A program made the translations under genes and the position numbers. The notes below the pieces were generated by a model. The model was given only the letters and a program-made list of their open reading frames with translations, had not been told where the DNA came from and searched no databases. This document shows, in pieces, positions 14,437 to 23,133 of a DNA stretch of 37,035 nucleotides; the first letter of the stretch is position 1; every line of letters begins with the position of its first letter. Source of the DNA: a virus; IMG/VR virus record IMGVR_UViG_3300050821_004906, positions 1 through 37,035 of that record, one strand, 5' to 3'.

Positions 14437-15391
14437 TATTTTCTCTAGCGCTGATAAGTTCCACGAAGAACTTGAGAAAGTAAGTAATTCAAATATACCT
14501 GAACCCGTACAAAAGGAGTCTAATGATGAACCAATACTTGCAACGGAAACCACTCTACCAGAAAAACTTGAAGAGGCGTCTGAGCCTGATGTTTCTGAAT
14601 CTGAAGCCTCGCCTGATGAGTCTTATAAAGAAAATAAATACATTCCTAAGTCCCGATTTAACCAGGAAATAGAGAAACGCAAAGCTCTTGAAGAACAGTT
14701 ACAAGCAGAAAGAGAAGCCAAAATACGCTATGAAACTCAACTTGAGATGCTTAAACAGGCTCAATTATCTGCTAATCAAGAGCAACCTGAATTAGTAGAA
14801 GAATATGACCCTCTTGACCCTGATGCTCATAAGATGTATATGCGTGAGATTAATAACCTTAAGCAAAAAATTGAGAGCGTAACTCAGGAAACTAATCAAC
14901 GAACTCAACAACAAAACTATTACAATAGAGTGGTAGCAGATGGAAAAACCTTTGAGAAAGATCACCCTGACTTCAATAATGCCTTACAATATCTGGAGAA
15001 AGTCGAAATTGATGCTGCAAGGACTTTGTTCTCTGAAACGGAGGCACAACAATTTGTACAGCAAAAGCTACAAAACACTATGGTAGCAGCCGTAAATGGT
15101 GGTAAAAATGCAGCAGAAGTCGCATATAATATGGCTAAAAGCTATGGTTATTCTCCTAAATCTGCGCAACCAAAGGCTAAAGCCGGTTCAAATCTAGATG
15201 CAATTAATGACAATATGAAAAAATCTGCCTCAATTAATGGGTTACCTAACTCAATCAATATGACAAGCAATATTGATGAGAATGATTCTGATAACCTTAG
15301 AATTGACCCTAAGAATCCTCAAAGCCCATTTGACCCAGTGAAGTTCCATAAGCGTTTGGAGAAGGTTAGTGCGCCTCGTCCACATTTTTGA
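14417..15391 (+). CDS. Capsid scaffolding protein
   Basis: A 324-aa acidic, Gln/Glu-rich, coiled-coil protein between portal and capsid, the standard scaffold position. The start at 14417 has AAAGG upstream and overlaps the portal stop by 20 nt. Features: a disordered acidic N-terminus (EEASEPDVSESEASPDESYK), then KSRFNQEIEKRKALEEQLQA starting a long coiled coil, a central VVADGKTFEKDHPDFNNAL motif common in podovirus scaffolds, and a C-terminus ending KFHKRLEKVSAPRPHF that may bind capsid. Scaffolds guide procapsid assembly and then leave. Confidence 0.82.
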   Translation: MTEQNNDIFSSADKFHEELEKVSNSNIPEPVQKESNDEPILATETTLPEKLEEASEPDVSESEASPDESYKENKYIPKSRFNQEIEKRKALEEQLQAEREAKIRYETQLEMLKQAQLSANQEQPELVEEYDPLDPDAHKMYMREINNLKQKIESVTQETNQRTQQQNYYNRVVADGKTFEKDHPDFNNALQYLEKVEIDAARTLFSETEAQQFVQQKLQNTMVAAVNGGKNAAEVAYNMAKSYGYSPKSAQPKAKAGSNLDAINDNMKKSASINGLPNSINMTSNIDENDSDNLRIDPKNPQSPFDPVKFHKRLEKVSAPRPHF

Positions 15392-15420
15392 TTGACGAAA
15401 CATTTATTATAGTATGATAT
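15392..15420 (+). promoter_or_regulatory. Possible promoter for the capsid gene
   Basis: TTGACG (15392-15397), directly after the scaffold stop, with TGATAT at 17 nt or TATGAT at 15 nt as -10. The match is modest, but its position just before the long structured leader would let the capsid be transcribed separately at high level. Confidence 0.35.
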
Positions 15421-15421
15421 A

Positions 15422-15588
15422 GAAATGTGATAAGCATTTGTAGTTTATCGCATTTCTTTGCTAAATAGGGCGACGTTACAGCCAACAGAGATGGGCAACT
15501 CTATAAAAGGTTCGTGTTAGGGCAATCACGGAAAACAGCCTCGTAAAATAAGCAAGACATTTTCATTGTTTTTTTAATTTTTACGAGG
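15422..15588 (+). ncRNA. Structured 5' leader of the capsid gene with Shine-Dalgarno-masking stem
   Basis: This non-coding stretch folds into at least four hairpins. (a) A 12-bp stem, GAAATGTGATAA (15422-15433) with TTATCGCATTTC (15445-15456). (b) AGAG/CTCT (15487-15502), loop ATGGGCAA. (c) TTCGTG/CACGGA (15511-15532), loop TTAGGGCAAT, so both loops show GGGCAA. (d) A perfect 10-bp stem, CCTCGTAAAA (15539-15548) with TTTTACGAGG (15579-15588), which buries the ribosome site GAGG 8 nt before the capsid ATG. GGGC at 15520-15523 can alternatively pair with GCCT at 15538-15541, freeing the ribosome site. A regulatory RNA is inferred. Confidence 0.6.
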
Positions 15589-15596
15589 ATTTCTGC

Positions 15597-16718
15597 ATGG
15601 CAACAACCAATTTTGCAAGCAATTCTTCGAGTACCGTAAAACTGTGGTCAGAGAGAACCCTCTATGACTTCGTATCTGACACAGAAATGCTAGGGCAAAT
15701 GATACGCACCGGCGTACTACGAAGAGTTGACAACACTAATAAAGAATCAGGAGATAGAGTTACAATTTCTTTCCTTAATCGCTTAACAGACCAAGGCTTA
15801 CTTGGTTCGGCAGCGGCTACAGGTCAGGAATCAGCTCTTACATATTTCACTGACAATCTATTGATTGATCAGTTGAGAATTCCTGTCTCAATCCCAGCAC
15901 CATATACAATTGATACTCAGCGCGTTCAATATGACCTCCCTGAAGATACCTATCGTGTTATGTCTGAATGGATGAAAGTTCGCGGCGTCTTAGGAGCTTT
16001 CAATCAACTTGCTGGTAATACTGCAACAACTATTACTTATGATGGTGAGAATTACTCTGGTAATGACAGACTTAAGATCGAAGGTCTTAATGCTGCTCTT
16101 GCACCTTCTACAGCTTCAGGTGTTCAACGCATTATAAGAGCTAACAATCTTGCTACAGATCAGGCAGTCGGAGCCGATACTACAGCTACAATGAAACTTA
16201 GTTACATTTTAAATGCTGAAGTTATTGCTCAAACTGCAAGACCTTACATTCGTCCATTGTCAGAAACCAGTGAAGTAAAATATCACTGCTATGTACATAC
16301 TCAACAATATAATGACTTATTGAATGATACTACGAGTCCATTCCAGTTCCGTGATATCAATCAATCTCTCATTACTTCGGGTCGTGGTGAAGGTGAAATC
16401 CAACGTAGCTTTGTGTTCTCTCAAACTCGCATATTTAACTCTGACAAACTTCCTTTAGGCGTAAACGGAAGCTCAAGTGCCGCTGTATCTAACTGCCGTA
16501 GAGCAATCTTCTGTGGTCGTGATGCAGGTGCTATTGCTTTTGGAAAAGGCTATTCCGATGGTCGTGCTGAAGTGGCAGGTTTCAGAATTAATAGTGATTA
16601 CTATGATATCGCACAATTGCAACGCTTTGCCATGGTTGGTGTATTTGGAATTAAAAAAGTCCAATTCAACAGCAATGATAATGGCGTGATCGTAATCTCA
16701 ACTTATTCATTAATATAG
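15597..16718 (+). CDS. Major capsid protein (N4 gp56 / DUF4043-like)
   Basis: A 373-aa HK97-fold-type shell protein. The family pattern is visible: the N-terminal TVKLWSERTLYDFVSDTEML segment, GVLRRVDNTNKESGDRVTIS, the GLLGSAAATGQESALTYFTD block, a basic helix YRVMSEWMKVRGVL, and the late domain VKYHCYVHTQQYNDLL followed by RAIFCGRDAGAIAFGKG. The order scaffold-capsid-decoration-adaptor agrees. It is preceded by the structured leader and a sequestered GAGG ribosome site, so expression may be translationally controlled. No second capsid gene is seen. Confidence 0.9.
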   Translation: MATTNFASNSSSTVKLWSERTLYDFVSDTEMLGQMIRTGVLRRVDNTNKESGDRVTISFLNRLTDQGLLGSAAATGQESALTYFTDNLLIDQLRIPVSIPAPYTIDTQRVQYDLPEDTYRVMSEWMKVRGVLGAFNQLAGNTATTITYDGENYSGNDRLKIEGLNAALAPSTASGVQRIIRANNLATDQAVGADTTATMKLSYILNAEVIAQTARPYIRPLSETSEVKYHCYVHTQQYNDLLNDTTSPFQFRDINQSLITSGRGEGEIQRSFVFSQTRIFNSDKLPLGVNGSSSAAVSNCRRAIFCGRDAGAIAFGKGYSDGRAEVAGFRINSDYYDIAQLQRFAMVGVFGIKKVQFNSNDNGVIVISTYSLI

Positions 16719-16727
16719 GAGGATATC

Positions 16728-17222
16728 ATGGCTACTGCTTACAATTTTTCACAAATACTTCCTTATAGCTCTTATCCACCTAAATTTGAGCCAGGTGAGT
16801 TATATTTGATTGATTTTGAATATACACTCCTTGGAGCTGTAGTAACTGGGGATACTTATACTACTCCAGCTAATGCACTCCCAAATAGTGGATTTAGAAT
16901 TGTAGATACACAATTAATCATGCCTCCTTTAGATACTAATGCCACCCCTACTGCAACAATTAGTGTGGGTGACTCAGGTTCAGCAACTCGGTTTATTAAT
17001 GCGGCTCAGGCAGGTTCTGCTACAGCTACACAAGTAACCCGGTGGATTAATCAGGCGCAGGGTCTCACAAATGGCGTTGTGACTTCAGGTTCTGGTTATT
17101 TGTATGGTAATGGAGCTAATCCGCAATTAATCGTAACTGTAGGTGGAACTGTAGCAACAGCGCAAACCACAGGAACAATCAGATTAAGAGTATCTTACTA
17201 TTGTACCTCTGAATATCAGTAG
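16728..17222 (+). CDS. Probable capsid-associated/decoration protein, 164 aa
   Basis: A beta-rich, Ala/Thr/Gly-rich protein with no known signature. Segments such as DTQLIMPPLDTNATPTATIS and NPQLIVTVGGTVATAQTTG suggest a jelly-roll or Ig-like fold. AGGAGGATATC before the ATG is a strong ribosome site, consistent with abundant product. The position right after the capsid gene (9-nt gap) points to a head decoration or stabilising protein. This is inference from order and composition. Confidence 0.65.
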   Translation: MATAYNFSQILPYSSYPPKFEPGELYLIDFEYTLLGAVVTGDTYTTPANALPNSGFRIVDTQLIMPPLDTNATPTATISVGDSGSATRFINAAQAGSATATQVTRWINQAQGLTNGVVTSGSGYLYGNGANPQLIVTVGGTVATAQTTGTIRLRVSYYCTSEYQ

Positions 17223-17232
17223 AGGTATTTAA

Positions 17233-17892
17233 ATGGCGGGAACTTTAGGTGATTTGAAAACCAGAATCTTATACGAAACCAATAAAAGTGGTGCGGATTT
17301 TGATTTTGGGGTAACAAATGCCATTGTGACCGCCATTATTTACATGGAGCAAAATCATCCCTGGATGTTTGTTAAACAAGCATTTTTTACAATAGATGCA
17401 GGAACTAATTTCTTTACGTTTCCAGATGATTTTAATGAACTTATAGACGCTAAATATGCCGTAGTATCTCCTCCTTTTCCCGCGCCATTATCTTCTTATG
17501 TATATTATGGAGTTCGCCAGGGATTTACCGCGATTCCATTTGATGATTTAAACTCACTTTTTAATAATGGAGCAGAAAATGGATTGCCTACTAAATATGC
17601 CACTCTGGGTAATTTGTTTTATGTCTATCCACTAGCTGCTTCCGATACTCCAGTATTAATTACATACCGTTATAAGGATGCGGTTTATCCAGAAGCCAAT
17701 AATGAAGTCTCTATTTGGTTTAATGACCAAACTATAGATGCACTTCGCAATAAAGCCCTTGAGATTTTCTATCGAGATACTCTTCAAAGTCCTGACTTAG
17801 CTAACAGCTATATTCCGATAGTTGAAGATTATATCAATACAATCAAACGCAAAAATAGTTCCAAAACAGTTTATAACATATTGAGTATTTAA
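17233..17892 (+). CDS. Head-tail adaptor (P22 gp4-like) protein
   Basis: A 219-aa protein of the podovirus adaptor type that docks below the portal. The family pattern: an opening helix LGDLKTRILYETN, then IVTAIIYMEQNHPWMFVKQ, the strand pair ... AGTNFFTFPDDFNELIDAKY, a central YATLGNLFYVYPLAASDTPV block, and a C-terminal helix ALRNKALEIFYRDTLQSPDL. The N-terminal helix + PWMF + D(D)FxE arrangement is typical of these adaptors. It lies 10 nt after the previous gene and one base before the next. Confidence 0.82.
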   Translation: MAGTLGDLKTRILYETNKSGADFDFGVTNAIVTAIIYMEQNHPWMFVKQAFFTIDAGTNFFTFPDDFNELIDAKYAVVSPPFPAPLSSYVYYGVRQGFTAIPFDDLNSLFNNGAENGLPTKYATLGNLFYVYPLAASDTPVLITYRYKDAVYPEANNEVSIWFNDQTIDALRNKALEIFYRDTLQSPDLANSYIPIVEDYINTIKRKNSSKTVYNILSI

Positions 17893-17893
17893 C

Positions 17894-18640
17894 ATGGTTA
17901 CTAATACACCGAATTTTAATTGGAAACTTCCTGATGTAGGCGGAGATGTTGATTTATGGGGAGGATATCTAAATGAAAATATCTCTAATCAGGATACTCT
18001 CGTTCGCGCATTCATGAATACTTTTATAGGTACAAGCGCACCTGCAACATTCCAAAAAGGGACCTTCTGGCTTGATACTACAACTTCACCTATTGATGTA
18101 GTCAAAGTCTATGATGGCACTCAATGGGTTGCTACAGGAGTTTTAAATGAAACAACTCATACGTTTGCAGGTATGGGAATTGCAGCAGTTACAGGTGATT
18201 ATAAGTTTTCTCTTCAGACATCTAATCACAATGGCTGGATAATATGCGATGGAGGCACATATTTAGTAGCTGCCTATACCGAATTATTTGCACTTATTGG
18301 TTATGCATTTGGAGGAGCGGGTCCTAATTTCTTTGTCCCTGACTTACGTGGGCGTATTCCAGGTGCAACTGGAATAGGAACTGGATTAACTCCTAGAGCA
18401 TTAGGAGCAACTGTAGGTGAAGAAACTCATACTTTAACAAGGCCGGAATTACCTGACCCTCTTACAAATACAGCAGCATTTGGGAATTTTACATTTGGAA
18501 CTCCTACTACAGCTCAGGCTATTCAAAACACACCGGGATATGCTTCAGGCGTAGTTGCAAATCAAGGCGGCAATCAACCTCATAACAATATGCAACCTAC
18601 CTTATTTGTGGGCAACTTCTTTATTTATAGTGGAGCATGA
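17894..18640 (+). CDS. Tail collar domain protein
   Basis: A 248-aa protein. The N-terminal half has a WDTT-type insertion (KGTFWLDTTTSPIDVVKVYD, as in tail proteins with FWxDTS turns). The C-terminal half is a phage tail collar domain: GWIICDGGTYLVAAYTELFA, then FFVPDLRGRIPGATGIGTG and a His-containing end (NNMQPTLFVGNFFIYSG). Collar domains occur at fibre tips and tail baseplates. Here it sits inside the tail module before the nozzle-like gene, so it is likely a tail needle/fibre element. Confidence 0.82.
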   Translation: MVTNTPNFNWKLPDVGGDVDLWGGYLNENISNQDTLVRAFMNTFIGTSAPATFQKGTFWLDTTTSPIDVVKVYDGTQWVATGVLNETTHTFAGMGIAAVTGDYKFSLQTSNHNGWIICDGGTYLVAAYTELFALIGYAFGGAGPNFFVPDLRGRIPGATGIGTGLTPRALGATVGEETHTLTRPELPDPLTNTAAFGNFTFGTPTTAQAIQNTPGYASGVVANQGGNQPHNNMQPTLFVGNFFIYSGA

Positions 18641-18643
18641 TAG

Positions 18644-20776
18644 ATGCTTGGAAAGCGAAGTATTATCAATGTACCTCCTGGCGTAAACAAAGAGGATAAT
18701 TCGCTTACTAGCTTTTTATATTCAAATGCTGATAAGATAAGGTTTTATCAACAACTGCCTGAGAAAATCGGAGGGTGGAAAGAAAATGTCCCTGAAAACA
18801 ATCAAGTCATTACAGGTGTACCCCGAACATTATTTAGTTTTATTGATTTTAGTAATCTTGAGCATCTGCTTGTCGGAACTCATACTGGTCTATACGTTTC
18901 CCAACTAGGAAATATATACAACATTACACCGCTAGATTCGGCAACAACTGCTATAGCTAATAGTTTAGCTACTAACTATATAGCTTCTTTTGCGGGGAAT
19001 GCTATTGCAACCTTTGCGGTAGGGAGTCCTGTAGTAATAGTTACTTTTGCTCCTTTACTAGCTCCTATATTTCAGGTGGGAGATATTATTCAAATCTCAG
19101 GGTCTGGTGCTATAGGTGGGATAATAGCCGGCAATATAAATGGGAACCATTCCATAAGTGCTATCACTTCAACTACTTTTAGTTTTGTGGCTAATACTAA
19201 TGCATTGAGTATTGCTTCAGGAGGTATAGGTGCAACTCTTACTACAAGAGTTGTAACAGTATCACAAGTTGCGCATGGTTATGATGATGGCGATAGAATC
19301 AAGATAACCATGGCTGCAAATATGGGTGGCGGAACTGGTGGCTTTACAGCGGCAGATTTGAATATCGAAAGCTGGGTAAGAGAAATAGATGACAATACCT
19401 GGGCATATTATCTTAATGGCACGGCTATTTTTGCAGATGCTAGTGCAGTTAATCGAGGAGGCGCTGCAACCTTAGTTCAGCATCAAATTGCTGCAGGATT
19501 TTGTACAGTTCCAAATGGTTTAGGTTATGGAGGAGGAGCCTATGGCAAAGGTAAATATGGTGTTCCAAAGCAATTCCAGGCTGGGTTCTTATTGCCTCAG
19601 ATTTGGTCAATAAATTATATAACTAATACAGCTATAGTCTGCCCAGGTAATCAGGGGATAATTTATCAATGGACACGTTCAGCAACAACTGCTCCGGTAA
19701 AAATTACTAATTCTCCTCCAGCAAATTATGTATTTGTAGCAGAAGCAGAAGGTATTCTTGTGGCGCTAGGCGCAGATAATGTACCAAATAAAATACGCTC
19801 CAGTGATAATTTAGATATAACTAATTGGACACCTGATGCAACAAGTAATGCCTATAATGCTAATGTAGAAGGTGCAGGTAGATTTATCGCGCATAGTTAT
19901 GTAAAGGGACAATATCTGCTTTTTACACCGAACGCCGTCTACACAATGATTTATGTAGGTAAACCTGATATTTGGGTAATAAGACTACTTACAGATACAG
20001 ATGGATTAATTGGTCCAAATGCTGTTATGGAAATTCCTGATGCAGTAGCATGGCAAGGTCAAAATGATTTTTATATTTATAATGGTTCAGTTGTAAGTCA
20101 AATCCCTAATAATACACTTCTTCATTGGATGATTGATAATATCAATTGGCATTATTCCTATCTTTGCTTTGCAAGAAAGGTCATAGAGTTTAATGAAGTG
20201 TGGTGGTATTTTGTCGCTAATAATTATCCTATTATTCCGCCTTTTTCTCCAGTAGTTGAGCCTAATACATATATTATATGGAATTATATGGAAGGGCATG
20301 TAACAAATGGCCAAATGGTACGCACTGCGGCAGAAAAACCCACAAATCCTACCAGAGCACAATATATGGCAGTAGGAACATGTGACCAAAGCATTCCTAC
20401 TAAGCTCTATCAGCATGAAGTTGATTTTAGTGATAATGGACAACCGATGACAGGAAGTCTAACCACTAATTACAATCTCTTTGAGACAGGCGATTTTGTC
20501 CAGCAAATCAGCCAGATTATACCAAGTAATCTAGTATTACCTATTGGGAGTTTGGATACTAATCAGCATCTATATACCCTAACAGTAAATACAAAGGAAT
20601 ATGATGGACAAGCTGATGCGAGAACATTTGGTCCTTATGAAGTCTTTGGCAATACAACTAAGATAGATACGCGTATTACGGGAAGGCAGAGGCAATATAT
20701 GTATGACTTCTCAAATACAATTGGGTTCCGTATTCAAAAAACCTATGAAATGCAAAAACCTTATGGAGTGAGATAA
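18644..20776 (+). CDS. Large podovirus tail protein, nozzle-like
   Basis: A 710-aa virion protein. The N-terminus SIINVPPGVNKEDNSLTSFL ... IGGWKENV matches the opening of podovirus tail proteins that build the nozzle/stopper below the adaptor (P22 gp10 class and relatives). The body is beta-rich, with repeats of short hydrophobic strands and an YIWNYMEGHVTNGQMVRTAA block typical of this group. It is flanked by the collar protein and a small gene overlapping its stop (TAATG). Precise equivalence to P22 gp10 is inferred, not shown. Confidence 0.75.
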   Translation: MLGKRSIINVPPGVNKEDNSLTSFLYSNADKIRFYQQLPEKIGGWKENVPENNQVITGVPRTLFSFIDFSNLEHLLVGTHTGLYVSQLGNIYNITPLDSATTAIANSLATNYIASFAGNAIATFAVGSPVVIVTFAPLLAPIFQVGDIIQISGSGAIGGIIAGNINGNHSISAITSTTFSFVANTNALSIASGGIGATLTTRVVTVSQVAHGYDDGDRIKITMAANMGGGTGGFTAADLNIESWVREIDDNTWAYYLNGTAIFADASAVNRGGAATLVQHQIAAGFCTVPNGLGYGGGAYGKGKYGVPKQFQAGFLLPQIWSINYITNTAIVCPGNQGIIYQWTRSATTAPVKITNSPPANYVFVAEAEGILVALGADNVPNKIRSSDNLDITNWTPDATSNAYNANVEGAGRFIAHSYVKGQYLLFTPNAVYTMIYVGKPDIWVIRLLTDTDGLIGPNAVMEIPDAVAWQGQNDFYIYNGSVVSQIPNNTLLHWMIDNINWHYSYLCFARKVIEFNEVWWYFVANNYPIIPPFSPVVEPNTYIIWNYMEGHVTNGQMVRTAAEKPTNPTRAQYMAVGTCDQSIPTKLYQHEVDFSDNGQPMTGSLTTNYNLFETGDFVQQISQIIPSNLVLPIGSLDTNQHLYTLTVNTKEYDGQADARTFGPYEVFGNTTKIDTRITGRQRQYMYDFSNTIGFRIQKTYEMQKPYGVR

Positions 20777-21048
20777 TGGCATATATAAAAGGAGTTTTTA
20801 ATCTCCCAAATGAAATCGAACAGAGACTGGTTTTTCTTGAGAATCAGTTGCGAATTATAAATAAGCTACTCCAACCCTATTTTTTACAAGGAAGGCTTAG
20901 AACAGACCGTTCCGTGCCGGCAAATAGTACAGATGTTTTTGACCCTGACAGGTTATACGACAGAGTAGTTACTCCAGATTATGAATACTTCTTGATAGAT
21001 AATGCGGGTGCATTAGAATGGAGAAGAGTAGCAATTACAGTATTTTAG
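20776..21048 (+). CDS. Hypothetical virion-module protein, 90 aa
   Basis: Unrecognised. The N-terminal helix EIEQRLVFLENQLRIINKLL is coiled-coil-like; the rest is beta/turn (DPDRLYDRVVTPDYEYFLID). Its ATG overlaps the nozzle-like stop by 1 nt, so it is coupled and probably structural. No signature is recognised. Confidence 0.75.
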   Translation: MAYIKGVFNLPNEIEQRLVFLENQLRIINKLLQPYFLQGRLRTDRSVPANSTDVFDPDRLYDRVVTPDYEYFLIDNAGALEWRRVAITVF

Positions 21049-21058
21049 GAGAAATTTT

Positions 21059-21898
21059 ATGGGTTTCGCAGCATTTATACCTTTTGCAGCATCAATGGCT
21101 GCCTCAGCATTTGGAGGTAAAAAGAAGGGTTCAGGTCAACCTGGATATCAAACTCAACAAAGCGGTTATGGAGCTTTACCACCTGAAGCACAACAAGCTT
21201 ATCAAAAGTTCTTTGCTATGCTTAATAATATGCAAGGCCCAACTATGGGAATGGCTCCAGAATATAATCCCGAAGATATGTTTTCCTCTCCTGAAATGGG
21301 CGCATACCAACAAGCGATGGGGAATACTCCTACTAGACCTATTGGAGTATTAGAGCCTCTAAATGGAGTTCAAAGGAGCGCTATAAGTGATTATGCTAAT
21401 GAGGACTTTTCTGAAGGTGGACTAGGAAAATATATGCTTCCTTTCCAACAAGCACGTGATAGAGCAATGACTAATATAAATCGCAATGCAGACACTCAAT
21501 TAGCTGGTATTCGAGATAGAGCAAGTCGTATAGGAAGTTTAGGACGTGACCCTTTGTATGGCGGTCAATTACCGCAAGTAGAAGAAGCTCGTGCTCGTGC
21601 AATGCTTGATGCAGAAGCAGCTTTTGGAGAGAAAGCACTTGGTTTAAGAAGTCAGTCACTTGCTGATGTATTAAGCGGCGGCAATCTAATACAAAAACAA
21701 AACCAGGCCGGACTCAGTGCAAAATATATGCATCCAATGGCATTTATGCAATTACTTGCGGGAATGCCAAACTCAAGTACCGGATATCAACGCGGAGCCA
21801 CTCCTTATGAATCATCTAATCTACAAAAATTTGGAAATATAGGATTAAGTATGTTTGGTCAAGGAGGTGGTGGTCAATTTGGAGGTATGTTTGGATGA
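21059..21898 (+). CDS. Internal virion/ejection-type protein, 279 aa
   Basis: Unrecognised by motif, but typical in style of podovirus ejection proteins. It has a short hydrophobic N-terminus (FAAFIPFAASMAASAFGGKK), a Gln/Gly/Met-rich low-complexity stretch, a helical middle (FQQARDRAMTNINRNADTQL) and a Gly-rich end (FGQGGGGQFGGMFG). GGAG precedes the start at 21059. Its stop overlaps the next ATG, and it leads a run of three genes ending in a transglycosylase, as in T7/P22 ejection clusters. Confidence 0.7.
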   Translation: MGFAAFIPFAASMAASAFGGKKKGSGQPGYQTQQSGYGALPPEAQQAYQKFFAMLNNMQGPTMGMAPEYNPEDMFSSPEMGAYQQAMGNTPTRPIGVLEPLNGVQRSAISDYANEDFSEGGLGKYMLPFQQARDRAMTNINRNADTQLAGIRDRASRIGSLGRDPLYGGQLPQVEEARARAMLDAEAAFGEKALGLRSQSLADVLSGGNLIQKQNQAGLSAKYMHPMAFMQLLAGMPNSSTGYQRGATPYESSNLQKFGNIGLSMFGQGGGGQFGGMFG

Positions 21899-23133
21899 AA
21901 GACTTTTTTGAACAATTATTTGGCCCTAATGCACAAGGTGAAACTAATGCTTATGGAAGTAATCCCAGTACACTAAGTCTTGCGGGTCTAATGGCCGCGA
22001 CGTCTGGTAAACGTTTAGGCGATGTGATGACTGATGCTGCAGCAGTTAATAGAGATCGTGAAATGACACGTCTGAATAAAATGAAGCAAGAGCAAGAGGC
22101 GAATCAAATAATTGCTCAGCAAAAATTAGGTCAATGGATGCAGGAAAATCCACGAGCTAATAATCAACAAATAGTACAAAAAGCCAATGAATTAGGTTTA
22201 CCATTTGCTAATATAGCTAGTCTAGTTTCATCTATAGGTAATGAGGAAAAATTAGTTGAAGATAAGATTTACGGTGAAGAACCTAAAATATTGAGCAAAC
22301 AAGGAGGCCGAATTACTGGACTGACTCCTACCTCTCAAGCTTTAGGTAGTGCTGGCTCTGGAGGAGAAATGCCAGTGTTTGCTCCTAATACTCCAAATAT
22401 GACTTCTCTCCCCGCACCTTCAAATTCTACTGAAGGAGGTAAAGTTAATGCTAAAAGTTCTCCGAAAGAAATGGTATCAAACTTTATAAATGAATCGGAT
22501 AAATATGCACCTAAAGTAAGACAAACACTTAATGAAAAGTTAGTTGATAAAAAAGCTTTCAATGAATTTCGTAAGGATGTGATACAGCCTACTAATGATG
22601 TAGTTAGAAGCACTAGATTAGCACTTAATGTACTTACAAATGCGGCCCAAACATTTAAAACTGGAACAGCTGGGGAACAAAGATTAGCTGCTAAAAGCTT
22701 GGGTAATTTTTTAGGTATTAAAAATGCAGAAGAAGTGGGTTCAGGCGAGTTAATTCGCACGGCGGCAAATGAATTGTCTATAAAACTAGCCGAAAAAATG
22801 AAGCCTGTATCGGACTCAGACAGAAAGCACTTCTTAACTGTAGTCCCTTCACTTTCTACAAGTCCTGAAGGAATAAAAAAGTTAGCTGAATATTTTGATA
22901 AGATTAATGATCGAATTGAAATGTATAATACCGCTGCCGAAAAATATTATCTGAAACATAGGACATTAGAAGGATTTGAAACTGCTTGGACGGAATTTGC
23001 TAATACTAATAGTTTATTTGCTGGTGAAACTCCACAAAGCAATGGAACAAATTTATCTGAGAAATTTAAGAATGCTTCTCGACAAGATATCGAAAGGGCT
23101 TTGGCAAATAAAAGAAACCAGGGAGCTAAATGA
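21895..23133 (+). CDS. Internal virion/ejection-type protein, 412 aa
   Basis: Unrecognised. Helical, Gln/Asn-rich, with no membrane segment. It has an N-terminal coiled stretch (MTRLNKMKQEQEANQIIAQQ), a Pro/Ser-rich linker at about 140-190, then a long helical region (AAEKYYLKHRTLEGFETAWT). ATGA overlaps at both ends tie it to the genes before and after. Position and composition suggest a DNA-ejection protein stored inside the capsid. Confidence 0.68.
   Translation: MKDFFEQLFGPNAQGETNAYGSNPSTLSLAGLMAATSGKRLGDVMTDAAAVNRDREMTRLNKMKQEQEANQIIAQQKLGQWMQENPRANNQQIVQKANELGLPFANIASLVSSIGNEEKLVEDKIYGEEPKILSKQGGRITGLTPTSQALGSAGSGGEMPVFAPNTPNMTSLPAPSNSTEGGKVNAKSSPKEMVSNFINESDKYAPKVRQTLNEKLVDKKAFNEFRKDVIQPTNDVVRSTRLALNVLTNAAQTFKTGTAGEQRLAAKSLGNFLGIKNAEEVGSGELIRTAANELSIKLAEKMKPVSDSDRKHFLTVVPSLSTSPEGIKKLAEYFDKINDRIEMYNTAAEKYYLKHRTLEGFETAWTEFANTNSLFAGETPQSNGTNLSEKFKNASRQDIERALANKRNQGAK

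Noticed and set aside
14278-14553. A long leftward frame inside the portal/scaffold junction
   Set aside because: It is an opposite-strand shadow of two well-supported genes, with Ser-rich implausible composition and no ribosome site.
20087-20443. A leftward 118-codon frame in the nozzle-like gene
   Set aside because: No promoter or ribosome site, and it lies wholly within a conserved-looking structural gene.
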